In this document: positions 31,544 to 40,987 of the stretch, in pieces
Layout of the letters: each line of letters begins with the position of its first letter
Numbering within the stretch: the first letter of the stretch is position 1
Assembly (NCBI RefSeq): GCF_041687215.1
Contig: NZ_JAWLCI010000019.1
Coordinates: forward strand, 3,707 to 67,706
Reading direction: 5' to 3'
Source: Mariniphaga sp041687215
Lineage (GTDB): Bacteria > Bacteroidota > Bacteroidia > Bacteroidales > Prolixibacteraceae
Length of the DNA: 64,000 nt
Program-made: the position numbers and the translations under genes
The notes under the pieces: model-generated
Told to the model about the DNA's origin: nothing
The model's database searches: none
The model's input: the letters and a program-made list of their open reading frames with translations, nothing else

Positions 31544-33451
31544 ATGGTTAAAGTTAAGGAAAAATTGCTTGATAAAATAAATGGCCCAGACGATTTAAAG
31601 AAATTGCCACCCGAAAACCTTCCTGAAGTATGTCAAGAACTCAGGGAGTTTATTATTGATGCGGTCTCAACAAATCCTGGCCATTTTGGTGCAAGTCTTG
31701 GAGTGGTTGAGCTTACTGTAGCTCTTCATTACGTATATAATACTCCATACGATTTAATGGTTTGGGATGTTGGCCATCAAGCATACGGACATAAGATTTT
31801 AACCGGACGGCGGGATATTTTTCATACCAACAGAAAATTTAAAGGTCTTAGCGGTTTCCCAAAACGCGAGGAAAGTGAATACGATACATTTGGAGTAGGG
31901 CATTCATCTACTTCTATTTCTGCTGCTTTGGGTATGGCTGTTGCTTCCGGTTTGAAAAATGAATCAGACCGGAAAATAGTTGCCATTATTGGCGATGGCG
32001 CCATGACCGGAGGAATGGCATTTGAAGCGCTGAACAATGCAGGCGCTTCAAAAGCAAATTTGCTGGTTATTCTGAATGACAACAATATGGCCATCGATCC
32101 GAATGCGGGAGTTATTGGGCAATATTTGCTGAATATTTCCAAATCGCATACTTATAACCGGGTAAAAAAGGAGGTTTGGGAAGGTTTGGGAAAACTTGAT
32201 GGATTTGGAAAGAAAACGCGCAAGTTCATTCAAAAAAACCAACATGCGCTCAAGAATATTTTACTCAAGGAAAATAACCTGTTCGAAGCTTTCGATTTCA
32301 GGTATTTTGGCCCAATTGACGGGCACGATGTGGACTACCTTACAGAAGTATTGCATGATTTAAAAGATATTCCCGGACCAAAATTGCTTCATATTGTTAC
32401 CAAAAAAGGAAAAGGTTTTTTACAGGCCGAAAAAGATCAGACCAAATATCATGCTCCGGGTCTGTTTAACAAGGAAACCGGGGAAATAATTATTTCGGGT
32501 TGTCCCATTGAAAACACGCATAAATTTCAGAATGTTTTTGGTGAAACGTTGCTTGAACTGGCCGAGCAAAATGAAAAAATTGTGGGAATTACGCCGGCAA
32601 TGCCTTCGGGGTGTTCCATGAATCTGATGATTGCTAAAATGCCCCACCGGGCTTTCGATGTTGGAATTGCCGAACAACACGCCGTAACATTTGCCGCGGG
32701 TTTGGCTACTCAAGGCATGGTTCCGTTTTGTAACATTTACTCTACATTTATGCAGCGTGCCTACGATCAGGTTATTCACGATGTGGCCATTCAGAGCCTT
32801 CCGGTAATTTTTTGCCTCGACCGGGGAGGACTGGTTGGCGAAGACGGGCCAACACACCATGGTGCATTTGATATTACTTATATGCGAACCGTGCCCAATA
32901 TGATTGTTTGTGCACCCATGGATGAACCCGACCTGAGAAACCTGATGTACACTGCTCAGTTGGGCGAACTGAAACAACCCATTTCAATCCGTTACCCGCG
33001 AGGTTGCGGAATTGAGCCGGATTGGAGAAAACCGTTTGAAAAAATTGAAATTGGTAAAGGAAGACAACTTTCGGAAGGGAAAGATTTAGCCATTCTCACC
33101 ATTGGAAAATCAGGAATTTTTGCTCAACATGCACTCAAAAAACTGGAGGAAGAAGAAATTTCAGTTGCACATTTCGACCTTCGTTTTGTTAAACCTCTTG
33201 ATGAAGCTTTGTTGTCAACTGTTTTTGAAAAATACAATAAAATTATTACTGTTGAAGATGGCGCAATTAAAGGTGGTTTTGGCAGTGCAATTTTGGAATT
33301 TATGGCCGAAAATGGATATTCGGCACAGGTAAAAGTGCTGGGAATTCCCGACAAGTTTATTGAACACGGGTCGTTAAGAGAATTATATAAGCTCTGCGGG
33401 ATTGATAGAAACGGGATTACAAGGGCTGTTAAGGAAATGCTTGGGAAATAA
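31544..33451 (+). CDS. dxs: 1-deoxy-D-xylulose-5-phosphate synthase
   Basis: 635 residues from ATG 31544 (MVKVKEKLLDKINGPDDLKK). The TTG at 31523 is part of the -7 box and is not used. Thiamine diphosphate/Mg site: IIGDGAMTGGMAFEALNNAG. N-terminal active-site part: VWDVGHQAYGHKILTGR with its His; GPIDGHDV in the middle. The pyrimidine-binding domain has DVGIAEQHAVTFAAGLATQG with its Glu, and DRGGLVGEDGPTHHGAFD. The enzyme makes DXP from pyruvate and glyceraldehyde 3-phosphate, the entry to the MEP pathway; ispD of the same pathway is at 5480-6154. A histidine kinase gene follows after 54 bp. Confidence 0.96.
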   Translation: MVKVKEKLLDKINGPDDLKKLPPENLPEVCQELREFIIDAVSTNPGHFGASLGVVELTVALHYVYNTPYDLMVWDVGHQAYGHKILTGRRDIFHTNRKFKGLSGFPKREESEYDTFGVGHSSTSISAALGMAVASGLKNESDRKIVAIIGDGAMTGGMAFEALNNAGASKANLLVILNDNNMAIDPNAGVIGQYLLNISKSHTYNRVKKEVWEGLGKLDGFGKKTRKFIQKNQHALKNILLKENNLFEAFDFRYFGPIDGHDVDYLTEVLHDLKDIPGPKLLHIVTKKGKGFLQAEKDQTKYHAPGLFNKETGEIIISGCPIENTHKFQNVFGETLLELAEQNEKIVGITPAMPSGCSMNLMIAKMPHRAFDVGIAEQHAVTFAAGLATQGMVPFCNIYSTFMQRAYDQVIHDVAIQSLPVIFCLDRGGLVGEDGPTHHGAFDITYMRTVPNMIVCAPMDEPDLRNLMYTAQLGELKQPISIRYPRGCGIEPDWRKPFEKIEIGKGRQLSEGKDLAILTIGKSGIFAQHALKKLEEEEISVAHFDLRFVKPLDEALLSTVFEKYNKIITVEDGAIKGGFGSAILEFMAENGYSAQVKVLGIPDKFIEHGSLRELYKLCGIDRNGITRAVKEMLGK

Positions 33452-33505
33452 TATAATATTTATTTCATTCTCCCGTTTTCAGGAAAACAAATTAAATAGC
33501 TTACC

Positions 33506-34696
33506 TTGGATATTTACCTTAAAAGAAAGCGTGGAAAAATATTACTTCTGTTGGTTGCAGTTTTAATTGGTGTAGCTTCGTTGCTTTATACCAACTGGTT
33601 AACCGAAAAAATGGCCAACGAGGAACGCAAAAAAGTTGAACTCTGGGCTGAAGCAACCAAACGGCTTGCTGAGTCAGGAATTCAGAACGGAAGCCAGGCA
33701 GGAGTTGAACAATTGAATACCGCTTATCTTACACTTATTCAATCAATACTTCAACAGAATACAACCATACCCGTGGTTATTGTTGAACCTGACGGCAGTT
33801 TTAACTACGATGCCAATATTAGTTTCAGCGAGGGCCGGAAAGAGCAGGTACTGAGCAAGGAACTGGAAAAGATGAAAACGCACGCGGAACCCATCCGCAT
33901 CAACTTGTCAGAAGAAGATGATGATTATCTTTTACTTTATTACCGGGAATCGAATATTTTGCGAAATCTGCGCTATTATCCTTTTGTTCAGCTCATTGTA
34001 ATTGTGGTTTTTATTATTGCAGCCTATTCTGCATTTCTTGCTACCCAGCGTGCCGAGCAAAATCAGGTTTGGGTAGGCATGTCGAAAGAAACTGCGCATC
34101 AGTTAGGCACACCCATTTCATCTTTAATGGCATGGATAGAAATTTTGAAACTCCAGGATGTTGATCAGGGACTAATTGAAGAGTTTGAAAAAGATACTCA
34201 GCGTCTGGAAAAAATTACTGAGCGCTTTTCCAAAATAGGCTCGAAACCGGAGCTGGTGCCAACTCATATTGTTGAGGTTTTAAATTCCACCGTTAGTTAC
34301 CTGAAAACCCGTTCTTCAGGAAAAGTGAGGTTTGAAACTGCATTCCCGCAGGAAGAACTTTATTTTATTCCGCTGAATGCTGCACTGTTTTCGTGGGTCA
34401 TAGAAAATTTGTGCAAAAATGCCATTGACGCCATGGATAATCACGGAACCATAACACTCGGGCTTCGTGAAAAGGAAAACACGGTAATAATTGATGTTAC
34501 CGACACAGGAAAAGGTGTACCAAAATCGCAATTCAAAACTATTTTTCAACCTGGTTATTCTACGAAAAAAAGAGGGTGGGGACTCGGTTTGTCGCTGGCT
34601 AAGCGCATTATTGAAAACTACCACCAGGGGAAAATCTTTATTAAATGGTCGGAACTTGGCAAGGGAACCACATTCAGAATAGTTTTGAACAAGTAA
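33506..34696 (+). CDS. Sensor histidine kinase
   Basis: 396 residues with TTG as start; the frame closes with TAG at 33497 just upstream and the next ATG would remove the first membrane helix. Topology: helix 11-30, periplasmic sensor part about 31-158 (no named domain), helix 161-180, then kinase core. The phosphoacceptor His198 sits in MSKETAHQLGTPISSLMAW, a HQLGTP variant instead of the HExRTP type, found in a Bacteroidota subgroup. N-box ENLCKNAIDAMDNHG, G-boxes DTGKGVP and KRGWGLGLSLAKRI are complete. No response regulator is adjacent. It lies 54 bp after dxs. Caution: TTACCTTGG around the start could be a -7 box. Confidence 0.88.
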   Translation: MDIYLKRKRGKILLLLVAVLIGVASLLYTNWLTEKMANEERKKVELWAEATKRLAESGIQNGSQAGVEQLNTAYLTLIQSILQQNTTIPVVIVEPDGSFNYDANISFSEGRKEQVLSKELEKMKTHAEPIRINLSEEDDDYLLLYYRESNILRNLRYYPFVQLIVIVVFIIAAYSAFLATQRAEQNQVWVGMSKETAHQLGTPISSLMAWIEILKLQDVDQGLIEEFEKDTQRLEKITERFSKIGSKPELVPTHIVEVLNSTVSYLKTRSSGKVRFETAFPQEELYFIPLNAALFSWVIENLCKNAIDAMDNHGTITLGLREKENTVIIDVTDTGKGVPKSQFKTIFQPGYSTKKRGWGLGLSLAKRIIENYHQGKIFIKWSELGKGTTFRIVLNK

Positions 34697-34739
34697 CCTC
34701 CAAAACATTTTCATTTCGTTTCCCCTTGCAAAATATTTC

Positions 34740-34747
34740 TAACTTTG
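34740..34747 (+). promoter_or_regulatory. Putative -7 box (TAACTTTG)
   Basis: TAACTTTG, a match to TAnnTTTG, 23 bp before the ATG of the GH3-family gene. The nearest TTG (34726-34728) is only 11 bp upstream, too close for a normal -33 element. Confidence 0.4.
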
Positions 34748-34770
34748 GGAGCTAATATATTAAGATTACA

Positions 34771-36285
34771 ATGCCACTGCTTAATTCAGTAATAAATTGG
34801 ATAAATTTTAAGCGGAACTACCAAATACAGTTATACCGCGAGCACCCCAACGATATTCAGAAAGAAACGTTGTTAAATTTACTTCGTCGGGCAAAAGATA
34901 CCACATGGGGGAAAAAGTTTAAATACGGAGAAATTCGTGCCATTGAAACTTTTCAGCAAAACGTTCCGCTGCAAACTTACGACGATATTAAACCCTGGGT
35001 GGAACGTTTGCGCGAAGGTGAACCCGATTTGCTTTGGCCCGGAGATGTGAAATGGTTTGCCAAATCATCGGGTACAACCAGCGATAAAAGCAAGTTTATT
35101 CCGGTTACGAAAGAAGCATTGGAAGATTGTCATTTGCGCGGCCCCAAAGACGTTTTTGCCATTTACATTAAAAATTACCCTGAAACCAAAGTGCTGTGGG
35201 GAAAAACTCTAACACTGGGCGGAAGCCATAAAATCAATAATTTCAGCAACAATTCCTATTACGGAGATTTGTCGGCCATTCTGATTGAAAACGTTCCTTT
35301 CTGGACAGATTTTATCCGGATTCCTCCGGCAGAAATTGCACTGATTGAGGAATTTGAGGAAAAAATGGAACAAATAATTGATACCTCGCTCGACCAGAAT
35401 GTTACATCCCTGGCCGGTGTTCCTTCCTGGTTTCTGGTATTGTTGAAACGGATTCTTGAAAAAACAGGCAAAAACAATATTCTGGAAGTGTGGCCAAACC
35501 TCGAGGTTTTTACGCATGGCGGTGTAAATTTTGAACCCTATCGCGAACAGTATAAAAAACTTATTCCTTCAGAAAAAATGCATTACATGGAAACATACAA
35601 TGCTTCGGAAGGATTTTTTGCCATTCAGGACGATCCCACTTGCCAGGCAATGTTGTTAATGCTGGATTACGGTGTATATTACGAATTTATTCCGATGAGT
35701 GAATATGGCACTGAAAATCCACGGGTACTCACATTGGAACAGGTGGAACTGAATGAAAATTACGCTTTGGTTATTTCCACCAACGCCGGCTTGTGGCGTT
35801 ACATTATTGGCGATACTATTCAGTTTACTTCAAAAAATCCATACCGGTTGAAAATTACCGGACGCACAAAACATTTTATTAATGCATTTGGCGAAGAAGT
35901 TATTGTTGACAATGCTGAAAATGCTTTGCAAAAGGCCTGTCAAAAAACAGGGGCAATAATCAGTGAATATACTGCCGGGCCGGTATTTATGGGCGATAAC
36001 CAGAAAGGAGCTCACCAATGGATTATAGAATTTGAAATTGAGCCTGACGACAAAAACAAATTTGCCCAAGTTCTGGACGAAAGCCTGAAAGAATTAAACT
36101 CGGATTACGAAGCCAAGCGACACAAAGATCTTACTTTGGAAATGCTGCACCTGGTTGTTGCTCCTAAAGGAACCTTCTACAAATGGATGAAAAACCGGGG
36201 GAAAGTTGGCGGACAAAATAAAATTCCACGACTTTCTAACGATCGGAAATACCTGGATGATCTGATGAAACTTTTAGAGAAATAA
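34771..36285 (+). CDS. GH3 auxin-responsive promoter-type acyl-adenylating enzyme
   Basis: 504 residues, full length for bacterial GH3. The adenylation P-loop KSSGTTSDKSKFIPVT is at about 98-113; other landmarks are ETYNASEGFFAIQDDP (about 274-289), YRLKITGRTKHFINAFGEEV and GRYLD-like end NKIPRLSNDRKYLDDL. The plant relatives conjugate amino acids to hormone acids by way of an acyl-adenylate; the substrate of the bacterial enzymes is not known. There is no signal peptide, so it is cytosolic. The deoxynucleoside kinase gene follows after 34 bp. Confidence 0.9.
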   Translation: MPLLNSVINWINFKRNYQIQLYREHPNDIQKETLLNLLRRAKDTTWGKKFKYGEIRAIETFQQNVPLQTYDDIKPWVERLREGEPDLLWPGDVKWFAKSSGTTSDKSKFIPVTKEALEDCHLRGPKDVFAIYIKNYPETKVLWGKTLTLGGSHKINNFSNNSYYGDLSAILIENVPFWTDFIRIPPAEIALIEEFEEKMEQIIDTSLDQNVTSLAGVPSWFLVLLKRILEKTGKNNILEVWPNLEVFTHGGVNFEPYREQYKKLIPSEKMHYMETYNASEGFFAIQDDPTCQAMLLMLDYGVYYEFIPMSEYGTENPRVLTLEQVELNENYALVISTNAGLWRYIIGDTIQFTSKNPYRLKITGRTKHFINAFGEEVIVDNAENALQKACQKTGAIISEYTAGPVFMGDNQKGAHQWIIEFEIEPDDKNKFAQVLDESLKELNSDYEAKRHKDLTLEMLHLVVAPKGTFYKWMKNRGKVGGQNKIPRLSNDRKYLDDLMKLLEK

Positions 36286-36319
36286 TCTTTATTTTCACAC
36301 TTAAATTAAAAATATAATT

Positions 36320-36934
36320 ATGCATATAGCCGTTGCAGGAAATATTGGAGCCGGAAAAACCACATTAACAGAGTTATTGGCCAAACATTACAAATGGACG
36401 CCTCACTACGAGGATGTGGATGAAAATCCGTACCTGAATGATTTTTATAACGATATGCAACGCTGGTCTTTCAACCTGCAAATTTATTTTCTGAATTCGC
36501 GGTTTAAACAAATTATTGATATCCGCAAATCGGGAAAAACCATTATTCAGGACCGGACGATTTATGAGGATGCCGAAATTTTTGCACCGAACCTGCACAG
36601 CATGGGCTTAATGAGTACCCGCGATTTTAAAAATTACAAAACCCTTTTCGATTTGATGGTTAGTTTAATTCAACCACCGGATTTACTGATATACCTTCGC
36701 GCATCCGTTCCAACACTGGTAAATCAGATTCAAAAAAGAGGCCGCGAATATGAAAATTCTATCCGGCTCGATTACCTGAAACAGCTTAACGAGAGGTATG
36801 AAAAATGGACTGCTGATTACAAAATGGGCAAACTACTCACTATTAATGTAGATAACCTCGATTTTACTTCAAATCCAGAAGATTTAAGTTCAATTATCGA
36901 TAAAATTGATGCCCAGATTCACGGTTTGTTTTAA
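36320..36934 (+). CDS. Deoxynucleoside kinase (dGK/dAK type)
   Basis: 204 residues. P-loop GNIGAGKTT (7-15), the substrate segment HYEDVDENPYLNDFYNDM, the DRxxYEDAEIFA motif (QDRTIYEDAEIFA) and the lid arginines in KRGREYENSIRLDYL. The enzyme phosphorylates deoxyadenosine or deoxyguanosine with ATP for dNTP salvage; the exact nucleoside is not decided by sequence. Its stop codon overlaps the stop of the convergent PfkB kinase gene, sharing bases 36932-36933. Confidence 0.92.
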   Translation: MHIAVAGNIGAGKTTLTELLAKHYKWTPHYEDVDENPYLNDFYNDMQRWSFNLQIYFLNSRFKQIIDIRKSGKTIIQDRTIYEDAEIFAPNLHSMGLMSTRDFKNYKTLFDLMVSLIQPPDLLIYLRASVPTLVNQIQKRGREYENSIRLDYLKQLNERYEKWTADYKMGKLLTINVDNLDFTSNPEDLSSIIDKIDAQIHGLF

Positions 36935-37950
36935 GCTTCAATTTTTTTTACCTGCTCAAGAATCTCAACCCATTTGTTTTCCGGTATTTTTGCACCCATC
37001 ACTTCCACTACTTTCCCGGAAACAAGTGCTGCAATTTGTCCACATTTTTCAAGGTTTAAACCTTTGGTCAGTCCATATAAAAATCCGGCAGCGTAATTGT
37101 CTCCTGCTCCGGTGGTGTCAATTGCTAATGCCTCAACAATTCCAACTTTCGTCTGCTGGTTTCCTTTTTGAATCAGGGAACCTTCCTTTCCGATTTTAAC
37201 AACTGCCAGGTCACAAACCGAAGCTATTTCTGAAAGAGCTTCTTCTGGCCCTTTCGCTGTAAATGCATGGGCTTCTTCTTCGTTGGCAAAAACAATATCT
37301 GTTTTTTCTGCAATGAGTTTTTTCAGGAAAGAAAGATTCTGTTCAACCACATTGAAACTGGACAGGTCAATGGCAACTTTCAAACCCTCGCTGCGGGCCA
37401 AATCAATGGCTGTTTCAATTAATTTATGGTCCTGAACAAGGTAACCTTCGATGTAAAAAATAGAAAAGCCCCGGAACATTTCAGACGAAAGCTCTTCGGG
37501 TTTTAAATCGGCAGCAGCACCTAAATATGTAGCCATTGTGCGTTCCGAGTCGGGACTAACAAGGGACATTACCCTGCCGGTTTCTATTTCGCTTGAAATC
37601 AGGAAGGTCTCAATTTGTGCTCGTTCAAATTCCTGCTGAAAAATTTCTCCCAGTTCGTCTTTTCCAATTTTACCAATATAACCGCATTTTGAACCCAGTG
37701 CCGCCAGTGAGTGTATGGTATTTGCGGCTGAGCCACCGGTTGTAATTTGCCGCTGGTTGAACCGAGTGGCTTCAAAAATTTTACGCGAGAGTTCTCCATC
37801 AACCAGAGTCATACTGCCACGTGGCAAACCAAATTTGGCCAGTGCAGTATCATTTTCAAGAATATTTATTACATCAACCAAAGCATTGCCCATTCCAAGA
37901 ACAGCAGGTTTCTCTTCTTCCATTTTTTCAGTATTTACATTTAAAATCAT
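36931..37950 (-). CDS. PfkB-family carbohydrate/adenosine kinase
   Basis: 339 residues, or 330 if the inner ATG at 37921-37923 is used; the fold begins at VLGMGNALVDVI. PfkB signatures: TGGSAANTIHSLAALG (about 72-87) and the C-terminal DTTGAGDNYAAGFLYGL with catalytic Asp and oxyanion hole. The subgroup is usually annotated as adenosine kinase; with the deoxynucleoside kinase next to it a nucleoside role is plausible, but sugar specificity is not excluded. Cytosolic. The region upstream is a 466-bp gap. Confidence 0.88.
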   Translation of the reverse strand: MILNVNTEKMEEEKPAVLGMGNALVDVINILENDTALAKFGLPRGSMTLVDGELSRKIFEATRFNQRQITTGGSAANTIHSLAALGSKCGYIGKIGKDELGEIFQQEFERAQIETFLISSEIETGRVMSLVSPDSERTMATYLGAAADLKPEELSSEMFRGFSIFYIEGYLVQDHKLIETAIDLARSEGLKVAIDLSSFNVVEQNLSFLKKLIAEKTDIVFANEEEAHAFTAKGPEEALSEIASVCDLAVVKIGKEGSLIQKGNQQTKVGIVEALAIDTTGAGDNYAAGFLYGLTKGLNLEKCGQIAALVSGKVVEVMGAKIPENKWVEILEQVKKIEA

Positions 37951-38416
37951 TCATTACAGAATATTATTTCATCTGAATTCAACAAAATAACAAACTTTTT
38001 TAATGCTAAAAGAAAATCAGTCCTTTTTAATGCTCCGATAATCTTTTTGAATTTCAGGTTAAAAAATATGTTACGCAGCAGGTTTTTCAATTGATTTTCT
38101 CTAGGTCAGCGTATAAACCGGGATTTTTAAATAATGAATGTTGAAATATTAAACAGTGTATATAAAATATACAGTTCGTGTATTTTGCTGATAAACAACA
38201 AACTGACATGCTGAAGTGGATTTGATGTAAATATATTCAACAGTTGGTGCTGAATAATTTATGTACAGTTTTTATTGTAATCTATTAATAAACAGTAGTG
38301 TATGTTGAGGTTTTTGTTGTGGCACCCTATTTGGATTAATACTGCACGAGTTCAGTAATCAATTGGATTTCAGCGTTCTGAGTATTTAATATGAAACTTT
38401 AATTAATAGCATTATT
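37951..38416. other. 466-bp intergenic region with a 7-bp inverted repeat
   Basis: AT-rich gap between the divergent PfkB kinase gene and the HybA/NrfD operon. No gene is seen. The only clear structure is the perfect inverted repeat TGTATAT-AAA-ATATACA (38157-38173), 243 bp before the operon's first ATG, a possible operator. No terminator is seen, as expected between divergent genes. Confidence 0.5.
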
Positions 38417-40081
38417 ATGAAAACTTTATTATCGTCACTAATTATGTTGTCATTCATACTTTTCGCGGTTAGCGGAAAGGGAATTGACAACCAAACCCGG
38501 GAGCAGGCTGGGTCTGAAAACGACCAGGTTGTTCAGATTTACAGTACGCCCGATATGGTGGAATTAACGTCCCATTGGATTTCAGGATTTGAAAAAAGCA
38601 ATTCCAATGCAAAAGTCGTTGTAAATGAAATCGTAAATAAATCACAAATTGCGGGGGGACAGGTTTATCTCACTTCGGAAGTTTTGGAAACTGAGCCTTC
38701 GTGGAAAATGGTTATCGGGCACGATATTGTAGTGCCGGTTTTTAATGTAAAAAATCCTTTAATTGAACAATTGAATAAACAAGGACTTACTTCTGATGAT
38801 TTCTCCAGGATTCTTTCAGAAAACACAAATTGGTCAACCCTGATTAATGAAGGAAATCCGACTTCAATTCATGTTTATGTTTCTGATAATGAACAGGTGA
38901 TTTCGAAATTATCTGGTTTTACCGGATTAACTTCTGAAATCATCAGAACAAAAAATATCGTTTCGGTATCGGAGTTGGTATCTACTGTGCAAAATGATGT
39001 ATTTGCAGTAGCTTTTTGCAAATTGACAGATGTTCTTAATTCAGAAGAAAATTCTTTTGCCGGGCAAATAGCTATCCTTCCCATTGATAAAAACGAAAAC
39101 GGACAAATTGATGGTTATGAAAATATTTTTAACAACCCGCAAGAATTGACCCGCGGGGCCTGGATTGGAAAGTATCCGAAAGAATTGTGCGGAGATATTT
39201 TTGCTTTTGCTGATGGTCAGCCAAAAAATCAGGTTGTTCAGGAATTTTTAGCCTGGGTAATTAATGACGGGCAGGAATCGTTGGGAGCTCTGGGATTTAG
39301 TAATCTATCGAGCAGGGAAAAAGCGTCAGGCATGCTTGCATTAAGTGAACCGGTTGTTGCTCCGGAACCTGCAACTTCAGCGCCTGGGTTTCCGGCATGG
39401 GGTGTTTTGTTTCTGGTTGCGCTTGCTGTTTTACTGGTTGTTGCTTTTGTGCGCTTCAAAAGAAAACAAAAAGCAGGTATTGTTAGCGAGGACATAGCCA
39501 TCACCCCGGCATTAAATGTGAATTCTGTTACCGCACCTGCCGGATTGTATTACGATAAATCACACACCTGGGCGTTTATGGAAAAAGACGGGCAGGTAAA
39601 AATTGGTATCGATGATTTTCTGCAACACATAACCGGACAACTTACCCAGGTAAAACTGAAAACTGCGGGTGAAAAAGTAAGAAAAGGAGAAAAAATCTTT
39701 ACCATAATCAGAGAGGGTAAACAACTTGAAATTTATTCTCCGGTTTCAGGATATATCAAACACTACAACGAAGATTTGTTGTCGAATCCTGAAAAACTTA
39801 ATTCATCTCCTTATGCAGATGGATGGGTCTATCAGATTGAACCTGCAAACTGGCTGAGGGAAACACGTTTTATGTTTATGGCCGACAAGTTCAGAGACTG
39901 GCTGGACGATGAGTTTACCCGGTTAAAAGACTTTTTAGCCACTTCAGCTAATTCCAATTCCCTGGTTTATAATCATATTATTCTTCAGGATGGCGGTGAA
40001 CTTACCGACAATGTATTGGCAGACCTTGGACCAGAAGTTTGGGAAGATTTCCAAACCCATTTTCTGGATTCATCTAAATAA
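38417..40081 (+). CDS. PstS-like periplasmic domain fused by a membrane helix to a glycine-cleavage-H-like domain
   Basis: 554 residues. Signal peptide (1-20 or so). Residues about 38-305 resemble PstS-type solute-binding proteins (VVQIYSTPDMVELTSHWISG, MVIGHDIVVPVFNVKNPL) and carry a perfect EF-hand-type loop DKNENGQIDGYE (224-235), likely a calcium site. After a Pro/Ala linker comes a membrane helix (328-345), then RFKRKQK, so the rest should be cytosolic. Residues about 372-480 resemble GcvH (YYDKSHTWAFMEKDGQVKIG, YSPVSGYIKHYNEDLLSNPE). The lipoyl-Lys motif is degenerate, but Lys435 (REGKQLEIYSPVSG) is near its place. The end LQDGGELTDN plus PEVWEDFQTHFL recurs in the protein at 42250. First gene of the operon. 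Confidence 0.82.
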   Translation: MKTLLSSLIMLSFILFAVSGKGIDNQTREQAGSENDQVVQIYSTPDMVELTSHWISGFEKSNSNAKVVVNEIVNKSQIAGGQVYLTSEVLETEPSWKMVIGHDIVVPVFNVKNPLIEQLNKQGLTSDDFSRILSENTNWSTLINEGNPTSIHVYVSDNEQVISKLSGFTGLTSEIIRTKNIVSVSELVSTVQNDVFAVAFCKLTDVLNSEENSFAGQIAILPIDKNENGQIDGYENIFNNPQELTRGAWIGKYPKELCGDIFAFADGQPKNQVVQEFLAWVINDGQESLGALGFSNLSSREKASGMLALSEPVVAPEPATSAPGFPAWGVLFLVALAVLLVVAFVRFKRKQKAGIVSEDIAITPALNVNSVTAPAGLYYDKSHTWAFMEKDGQVKIGIDDFLQHITGQLTQVKLKTAGEKVRKGEKIFTIIREGKQLEIYSPVSGYIKHYNEDLLSNPEKLNSSPYADGWVYQIEPANWLRETRFMFMADKFRDWLDDEFTRLKDFLATSANSNSLVYNHIILQDGGELTDNVLADLGPEVWEDFQTHFLDSSK

Positions 40082-40126
40082 AAGAAAAATCTAAACTTTA
40101 GTATTTACTAAATTAAAAATTGAGTT

Positions 40127-40987
40127 ATGAGTATCAATCGACGAAGTTTTTTTAAGGCTATCGGTATTACAGGCATGACCATAATCGGCTTTAATTCATC
40201 GGGTTCACCTAAATCGCCCGACGATGAAACTGAATTTCATGGCGTTCTGTACGACTCGAGCATTTGTATAGGTTGCAGAGCCTGCGAAAAAGCCTGCGCC
40301 AAAGCCCATGGTCTTCCAGAACCGGAAGACGAAATGAAACCTGGTGTTTTAAGAAAAACCAGCGAAAAACAAAGGTGCGTGGTTAACAGCTATGAAACGG
40401 AACAGGGTGAGGTTTATGTGCGAAACCAGTGCATGCATTGTAACGAACCTGCATGTGCTGCAGCCTGCCTCACCAAGGCAATGTATAAAACCAAGGAAGG
40501 GCCCGTAATCTGGCGCGAAGACAAATGCATGGGTTGCCGTTATTGTATGATTTCGTGCCCTTTTGATGTGCCGAAATTCGACTACAACAGCACCAATCCT
40601 AAAATTCAGAAATGCGATATGTGTTACGATCGCATTGTTAAGGGGGAACTTCCGGTGTGCGTGGAAACCTGCGGAGACGCGCTGTTTTTTGGTACACGTC
40701 GTGAACTGATTGCAGAAGCTCGTAAAAGAATTACTGAATGGCCCGAAATGTATGTGGATAATATTTATGGGGAAGCTGTTGCCGGAGGTACCGGCTACCT
40801 TTATCTGGCTCCAGTTCCGCAAAACGAACTCGGATTCGATACACGGCTTCAAAATTCATCATATCCTTCATTAACAAAGAGTTTTTTGTATAGTGTACCG
40901 TCAGTTTTTGTTCTGGTGCCAACACTGCTCTTAGGAATACACGAAGCAACCAAGTCAAAACAAAATAAAAACGAAAATCATGACTAG
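40127..40987 (+). CDS. HybA-like 4x[4Fe-4S] electron-transfer protein, Tat-exported
   Basis: 286 residues. The Tat signal is MSINRRSFFKAIGITGMTII. Sixteen Cys form four ferredoxin-type clusters: Cys47/50/53/57, 102/105/110/114, 134/137/140/144 and 163/166/178/182. The order is that of HybA, DmsB and NrfC-type subunits. A C-terminal helix (about 254-271: FLYSVPSVFVLVPTLLLG) anchors it, as in HybA. It should pass electrons on the periplasmic side between a membrane quinol site in the NrfD-like partner and an unknown catalytic protein. The stop overlaps the start of the NrfD/HybB gene by 8 bp. Confidence 0.93.
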   Translation: MSINRRSFFKAIGITGMTIIGFNSSGSPKSPDDETEFHGVLYDSSICIGCRACEKACAKAHGLPEPEDEMKPGVLRKTSEKQRCVVNSYETEQGEVYVRNQCMHCNEPACAAACLTKAMYKTKEGPVIWREDKCMGCRYCMISCPFDVPKFDYNSTNPKIQKCDMCYDRIVKGELPVCVETCGDALFFGTRRELIAEARKRITEWPEMYVDNIYGEAVAGGTGYLYLAPVPQNELGFDTRLQNSSYPSLTKSFLYSVPSVFVLVPTLLLGIHEATKSKQNKNENHD

